From: Rubrivivax sp.
GTDB lineage: Bacteria; Pseudomonadota; Gammaproteobacteria; Burkholderiales; Burkholderiaceae_C
Reading direction: 5' to 3'
Length of the DNA stretch: 43,098 bases
Assembly (NCBI GenBank): GCA_021298085.1
Contig: JAJTDE010000017.1
Span: 1 to 43,098 of the forward strand
Below, piece after piece: positions 40,509 to 43,098 of this stretch; positions within the stretch are counted from its first letter, which is position 1; each line of letters begins with the position of its first letter. A model generated the notes under the pieces. That model saw nothing but the letters and a program-made list of their open reading frames with translations. It had not been told where the DNA came from and did not search any database. Made by a program: the position numbers and the translations under genes.

Positions 40509-42083
40509 ATGCCCACCCGTGCCATCGTCTGGTTCAAGCGTGACCTGCGCCTGAGCGACCATGCGCCGCTGACGGCCGCGTTGTCCTGCGACGAGGCGGC
40601 CGCGCTCTGGGTGGCCGAGCCTGCGTGGCTGGACAGCCCCGAGTGGGACGCGCAGCACCTGCGGTTCTGGCTGGACGCGGTGGAGCCGCTGCTGCCGGCC
40701 GTGCGAGCGCTGGGACTGCACCCACTCAGGCGCGAAGGCGACATGACACAGGTGCTGGAGGCCTTGTACCGTCAGCAGGCCTTCACCCACCTGTTCAGCC
40801 ATGAAGAGACGGGACCCGGCTGGAGCTACGAGCGCGACAAGGCCGTGGCCGTGTGGTGTCGTGCCAGGGGCGTCGGCTGGCAAGAGTGGCCACAGACCGG
40901 CGTGGTGCGGCGCCTGCGGTCTCGGCAGGGCTGGGCGGGGCGTTGGCAGCAGCACATGGATGCGCAGCCTGTACCGGCACCTTCCAGCGGGGGCTCGCTG
41001 TCTGGCCATGCTGAGTGCCGGCCGGTAGGGGCCTGGTCTGCCGGTGAGTGGTCGCCTTCGCTTCGGGCCAGGGCGGCCAGCAGCCGGCCCACGCCGCCGG
41101 CCGGCGAAGCGGCGGCCCAACAGGTGCTCAGCAGCTTTCTGCAGCACCGAGGTGACGGCTACCGCCGTGCGCTGTCAAGCCCGCTGACCGCGGCCGCTGG
41201 CTGTTCGCGGCTGTCCGCGCACCTCAGCTTCGGCGCCGTGTCGATGCGCCAGGTACACCAGGCCACCGAGCAGCGGATCGCCGAACTGCAGGCCGAGGGG
41301 ACGTCGGCTGCCAGCCGGTTTGCCTATCACCTGCGCGGCTTCAGCGGCCGTCTGCGCTGGCACTGCCACTTCATGCAGAAGCTGGAGGACGAGCCCGATA
41401 TTGAGTGGCGCAACTTCGCGCGCAGCGCTGACGGCCTGCGCGAAGGCGGGCCGGAAGACCGGCAACGCCTGCAGGCCTGGTGCAGTGGGATGACGGGCTA
41501 CCCGATGGTCGACGCCTGCATGCGCCAGCTCAACGCCACCGGCTGGCTGAACTTCCGCATGCGCGCGATGCTGGTCAGCTTTGCGGCTTACCACCTGTGG
41601 CTGCATTGGCGGTCGCCGGGCCTGCACCTGGCGCGTCAGTTTCTGGATGTCGAGCCCGGCATCCATTGGAGCCAGATGCAGATGCAGTCGGGCACCACGG
41701 GCATCAACACCTTGCGCATCTACTCGCCGGCCAAGCAGGCCGCCGAACACGACCCGACGGGCGCCTACGTCCGGCAATGGGTTCCGGAGATCGGCACCTC
41801 GGCCTACCCGCGACCCATCGTCGACGAACGCGAGGCCTTGGCCTTGGCCAAGGAGCGCCTGTACCACTGGCGGGGCAGTGCCGAGGCCCGCGCCGAGGCC
41901 GGCGACATCCAGCAGCGGCATGGCTCTCGCCGCAGCGGCCTGGCACCCAGCGGCGCCCGTGCGCGCACACCGGAGGCGGGGCCCGCGGCAACCGCAGGCG
42001 GACGCGCCACCCGGGCACGCCGCGGCGCCGCGAGCGCTGCGCCGTCAACCCAACAGCCAGACCTGTTCGACCTTGAGCCATGA
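40509..42083 (+). CDS. phrB: FAD photolyase/cryptochrome family protein with clamp-motif-like tail
   Basis: The 524-residue enzyme should repair pyrimidine dimers in light. The N-terminal antenna domain starts AIVWFKRDLRLSDHAPL. The FAD domain has LSAHLSFGAVSMRQV, GRLRWHCHFMQKLE, TGYPMVDACMRQLNATGWLNFRMRAM (in part), HWSQMQMQSGTTGINTLRIY and SPAKQAAEHDP; flavin-contacting residues look intact. A Pro/Ser-rich linker spans about 155-205. The last 50 residues are basic and low in complexity, ending QPDLF (516-520) then DLEP. QPDLF fits the beta sliding clamp-binding pattern QLxLF, an unusual feature for a photolyase. ATG 40509 follows the HiPIP stop by 32 bases. Confidence 0.9.
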   Translation: MPTRAIVWFKRDLRLSDHAPLTAALSCDEAAALWVAEPAWLDSPEWDAQHLRFWLDAVEPLLPAVRALGLHPLRREGDMTQVLEALYRQQAFTHLFSHEETGPGWSYERDKAVAVWCRARGVGWQEWPQTGVVRRLRSRQGWAGRWQQHMDAQPVPAPSSGGSLSGHAECRPVGAWSAGEWSPSLRARAASSRPTPPAGEAAAQQVLSSFLQHRGDGYRRALSSPLTAAAGCSRLSAHLSFGAVSMRQVHQATEQRIAELQAEGTSAASRFAYHLRGFSGRLRWHCHFMQKLEDEPDIEWRNFARSADGLREGGPEDRQRLQAWCSGMTGYPMVDACMRQLNATGWLNFRMRAMLVSFAAYHLWLHWRSPGLHLARQFLDVEPGIHWSQMQMQSGTTGINTLRIYSPAKQAAEHDPTGAYVRQWVPEIGTSAYPRPIVDEREALALAKERLYHWRGSAEARAEAGDIQQRHGSRRSGLAPSGARARTPEAGPAATAGGRATRARRGAASAAPSTQQPDLFDLEP

Positions 42084-42093
42084 CCCACTCGCC

Positions 42094-42303
42094 ATGACAC
42101 GCAGCAGCCAAGGATTCAAGGGCAACAAGGCCCACCTGCCCCAGAAACCCTGCAGCACCTGTGGCCGGGCCATGGTTTGGCGCAAGGCCTGGGCCCGCTG
42201 CTGGGACGAGGTGCGCCACTGCTCCGAAGCCTGCCGCCGAGACCGCCGCCAGCGCGCTGGCGACACGCCTGGACAGCCGTTGGCAGCCACGCCGCGGGGG
42301 TGA
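42094..42303 (+). CDS. DUF2256 zinc-ribbon-like protein
   Basis: A 69-residue basic protein with HLPQKPCSTCGRAMVWRKAW and EVRHCSEACRRDRR. C20, C23, C43 and C47 can bind one zinc. This is the DUF2256 pattern, commonly linked to photolyase or cryptochrome genes in proteobacteria and cyanobacteria. Its job is unknown; nucleic acid or partner binding is plausible. It starts 11 bases after the photolyase stop and ends 2 bases before the next ATG, so it is part of the operon. Confidence 0.88.
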   Translation: MTRSSQGFKGNKAHLPQKPCSTCGRAMVWRKAWARCWDEVRHCSEACRRDRRQRAGDTPGQPLAATPRG

Positions 42304-42305
42304 TC

Positions 42306-43098
42306 ATGGCCAGCCTGTCGACCGCCAACCCCATGCCTCAGCCGCTGCGCCACCTGGTCATCGTGCTGGGTGATCAGCTCGACCGCCAGGCGTCGGCCTG
42401 GGACGGCTTTGACACCACGCAGGACGCCGCCTGGATGGCCGAGGTGGTGGAGGAGTCCACCCACGTGCCTTCCAGCCGTGTGCGCACGGCGATGTTCCTG
42501 GCCGCGATGCGCCACTTTGCCCGCGAGCTGCTGGACGACGGGGTCGCGCTTCACTACCGCCGCCTGGACGACCCGGCCAACCTGGGCAGCCTGGGTGCCG
42601 AACTGCGCCAGGCCGTCACCACGCTGCGTCCGCAGGGACTGGTGCTGAGCCACCCGGGCGACTGGCGCGTGCTGCAGGCCCTGAAGGCCGTCGCCGCGCA
42701 GTGCCAGCTGCCGCTGCATGTGCGCGAGGACCGGCACTTCCTCTGCAGCCTGGACAGCTTTGCCGCGCATGCGGCGTCGCGCCGTCAGTTGCGGCTGGAG
42801 TTCTTCTACCGCGACATGCGCCGTCGGCATGGCGTGTTGATCAACCCCCATACCGGCGAGCCCGAAGGCGGCCAGTGGAATTTCGACGCCGACAACCGCG
42901 AATCCTTCGGCAAGGACGGCCCCCCGGGCGGCCCGGGCGCACGCCAGGCACCGACTTTTCCCCCCGATGGCACCACACGCGAGGTGCTGGCGTTGGTGAA
43001 CGAGCGTTTCCCCACCCACGTCGGCGAGCTGGCCACCTTTGCCTGGCCCGTCACCCGTGCGCAGGCACTTCAGGCGCTGGCCCGTTTCATCGACGAGC
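42306..43098 (+). CDS. Prokaryotic 6-4 photolyase/cryptochrome-related protein (FeS-BCP type), 5' part
   Basis: The first 264 residues are seen; the gene continues beyond the window. The N-terminus HLVIVLGDQLDRQASAWDGFD, then WMAEVVEESTHVPSSRVRTAMFLAAMRHFA (in part) is the start of the deoxyribodipyrimidine photolyase-related family. RQLRLEFFYRDMRRRHGVLI, GGQWNFDADNRESFG and AFVNERFP-like ALVNERFPTHVG follow in the family order. Studied members hold FAD, a lumazine antenna and a C-terminal [4Fe-4S] cluster and repair 6-4 photoproducts; the cluster Cys region lies past the window. It is the fourth gene of the HiPIP-photolyase operon. Confidence 0.93.
   Translation, partial: MASLSTANPMPQPLRHLVIVLGDQLDRQASAWDGFDTTQDAAWMAEVVEESTHVPSSRVRTAMFLAAMRHFARELLDDGVALHYRRLDDPANLGSLGAELRQAVTTLRPQGLVLSHPGDWRVLQALKAVAAQCQLPLHVREDRHFLCSLDSFAAHAASRRQLRLEFFYRDMRRRHGVLINPHTGEPEGGQWNFDADNRESFGKDGPPGGPGARQAPTFPPDGTTREVLALVNERFPTHVGELATFAWPVTRAQALQALARFIDE

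Overview
The window is GC-rich, densely packed chromosomal DNA. Gene content and order suggest a betaproteobacterium of the order Burkholderiales, close to the Leptothrix/Ideonella/Rubrivivax type: flgHIJKL, an RpfE-type gene beside recJ, sox genes, a HiPIP, DUF3422, DUF3047 and DUF3429 genes, and a MerR-photolyase-DUF2256-cryptochrome cluster. This assignment rests on family recognition, not on a search. No rRNA, tRNA, CRISPR array or transposase was seen. No stretch over 300 bases lacks a gene.

Layout. (1) 1-5900: end of a flagellar operon (flgH end, flgI, flgJ, flgK, flgL). (2) 5955-15094: signalling genes. These are an HDOD protein with a degenerate EAL-like N-terminus, a six-PAS HisKA_2 kinase followed by a REC-ANTAR regulator (PdtaS/PdtaR-like logic), and a second kinase divergent from an Hpt protein and a REC-PAS-GGDEF-EAL protein. 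(3) 15105-21182, minus strand: a lolC-lolD-lolE-PHP operon with a three-gene cassette between lolD and the second permease. The cassette encodes a T6SS-associated-looking helper, a TNT-domain NAD+ glycohydrolase toxin and a small presumed immunity protein. (4) 21249-28445: gamma-glutamyltransferase lipoprotein, RpfE-like protein, RecJ, a PQQ-type sugar dehydrogenase, and a trypsin-like/PDZ protein that has lost two catalytic residues. (5) 28659-33594, minus strand: two-subunit molybdenum hydroxylase (IorA/IorB type), then soxX-Y-Z-A without soxB. Between iorB and soxX lies a 62/63-bp tandem repeat. (6) 33723-38327: DUF3422, TlpA-like thioredoxin, acyl-CoA-binding protein divergent from DUF3047 and acyl-CoA thioesterase genes. 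(7) 38383-end: DUF3429 and MerR-like regulator, divergent from HiPIP, photolyase, DUF2256 and a 6-4 photolyase-type gene that runs off the window.

Two places stand out. The TNT toxin/immunity cassette sits inside a lipoprotein-export operon, joined by 4-base start/stop overlaps that run directly into the lolE-like start. The iorB-soxX repeat array encodes two micro-ORFs of 42 and 21 codons, and every junction (iorB, micro-ORF, micro-ORF, soxX) is an ATGA overlap, so translation could be relayed through the repeat. Smaller points are a clamp-binding-like motif at the photolyase C-terminus, an atypical SoxY C-terminus, and candidate operators at three divergent or leader regions.
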